A stretch of 64,000 bases of DNA, from contig NZ_JBBKTU010000001.1 in assembly GCF_037892605.1 (NCBI RefSeq), forward strand, positions 3,906,001 through 3,970,000, in the 5' to 3' direction. The notes beneath the pieces are model-generated. The model did not search any database and was not told the origin of the DNA. It saw only the letters and a program-made list of their open reading frames with translations. The position numbers and the translations under genes were made by a program. Below are positions 63,716-64,000 of this stretch, one piece after another. Position 1 is the stretch's first letter. Every line of letters starts with the position of its first letter. This DNA comes from Lacibacter sp. H407 (GTDB lineage: Bacteria; Bacteroidota; Bacteroidia; Chitinophagales; Chitinophagaceae).

Positions 63716-64000
63716 GGGCTACGCCCTATTTCCCTAACGTCTTTTGTCTTACGTGTTCGCCATCCGAAACGTCTTTGTTTTATTCAACTTACAAATCCGT
63801 TTCCACAAATTCAACCGCTTAGACATAATATTGAGTTATCAGATTGTCGTACCGCTTATTCCAACCCGCCGTGGGAAGTCATAAGCTACATAAAAACAAA
63901 AAGTCGCCCACTAAGAGCGACAATCTTATAACAAATTTTTATGTTAAACAGCTGGCCGAGAACTTTCACGAGCACATTTGCTGCTTCTCGATAATGAACA
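63716..64000. other. right-edge sequence, no confident gene
   Basis: 285 bases with no credible frame. A leftward hairpin GTCGC...GCGAC (about 63911-63929 on the minus strand) followed by TTTTTG may terminate a gene entering from the right, whose end would be near 63944. AGATTGTCG and CGACAATCT form inverted arms about 75 bases apart. Confidence 0.4.

Noticed and set aside
62885-63950. Integron cassette with attC sites around the HEPN-like gene (GTTAAGC at about 62889, GCCTAAC at 63583, GTTAAAC at 63942).
   Set aside because: The core-site-like words are not paired as RYYYAAC...GTTRRRY within a plausible attC length, the inner arms do not match, and no integrase is present.
1-64000. tRNA, rRNA, tmRNA, CRISPR or insertion sequences.
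   Set aside because: No T-arm GTTCRANNC with matching acceptor stems, no rRNA core words, no regular direct repeats with spacers and no transposase-like protein were found by eye.

Overview
The window reads as chromosomal DNA of a Bacteroidota bacterium, most likely a Chitinophagaceae-type genome. The evidence is a single fused SecDF, TonB-dependent and carboxypeptidase-regulatory-like outer membrane proteins, DUF4270 and DUF4397 lipoproteins, a short glycogen-synthase-like protein, leaders with the Bacteroidota -7 promoter motif TAnnTTTG, and few Shine-Dalgarno sequences. There are no rRNA or tRNA genes, no CRISPR array, no recognisable insertion sequence and no prophage. Nearly all DNA is protein-coding housekeeping and envelope function.

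Layout. 0-8.2 kb: two thioredoxin-fold proteins, then a leftward envelope block (YihY, MltG, SecG, a repeat-bearing acidic protein, LptE, a sigma-54 activator, MiaB). 8.3-17.7 kb: an outer membrane beta-barrel receptor, a class 3-type lipase, several small lipoproteins, an acyl-CoA thioesterase, outer membrane phospholipase A and YdeI. 18.0-24.5 kb: topoisomerase IV parE and parC, separated by a methyltransferase, a DUF1835 and a DUF4260 gene. 24.7-31.3 kb: leftward SET, VOC, smpB, accD and class II aldolase genes, then a membrane GT-C-like protein overlapping a helical-backbone metal/cobalamin receptor. 31.3-32.2 kb: the only large noncoding gap, with a helically phased repeat array and several hairpins. 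32.2-41 kb: a CPA2 antiporter, secDF, a class A beta-lactamase-like lipoprotein, DUF4397 and an aspartate-type aminotransferase. 41-48 kb: panB, ppx-ppk1 and a panC-panD-flippase-rfaE2 run. 48-55.2 kb: short glycogen synthase, DUF4270, metK, a cupin/CPBP/SDR module and a TrmH-type methyltransferase. 55.2-64 kb: extended SDR, TonB receptor, porin-like protein, HTH regulator, HMG-CoA lyase, GSCFA protein and, at the right edge, an AT-rich accessory gene with a HEPN-like RX4H motif.

How they connect. Cell-envelope biogenesis dominates (SecG, SecDF, LptE, MltG, RfaE2, PldA, TonB receptors). Pantothenate synthesis is represented by panB, panC and panD, and polyphosphate turnover by ppk1 and ppx.

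The most unusual material is not classical genes. It includes families of degenerate short-word repeats in intergenic DNA, one of which appears to encode the signal peptide of LptE. It also includes the 31.3-32.2 kb region, where an approximately 31.5-bp phased array, a long-loop hairpin with a leftward T-run and a terminator-like hairpin over a start codon lie upstream of the metal receptor gene. No complete known defence or mobile system was found. Starts were moved from TTG/GTG to internal ATG codons where family length, signal peptide or promoter position favoured it.
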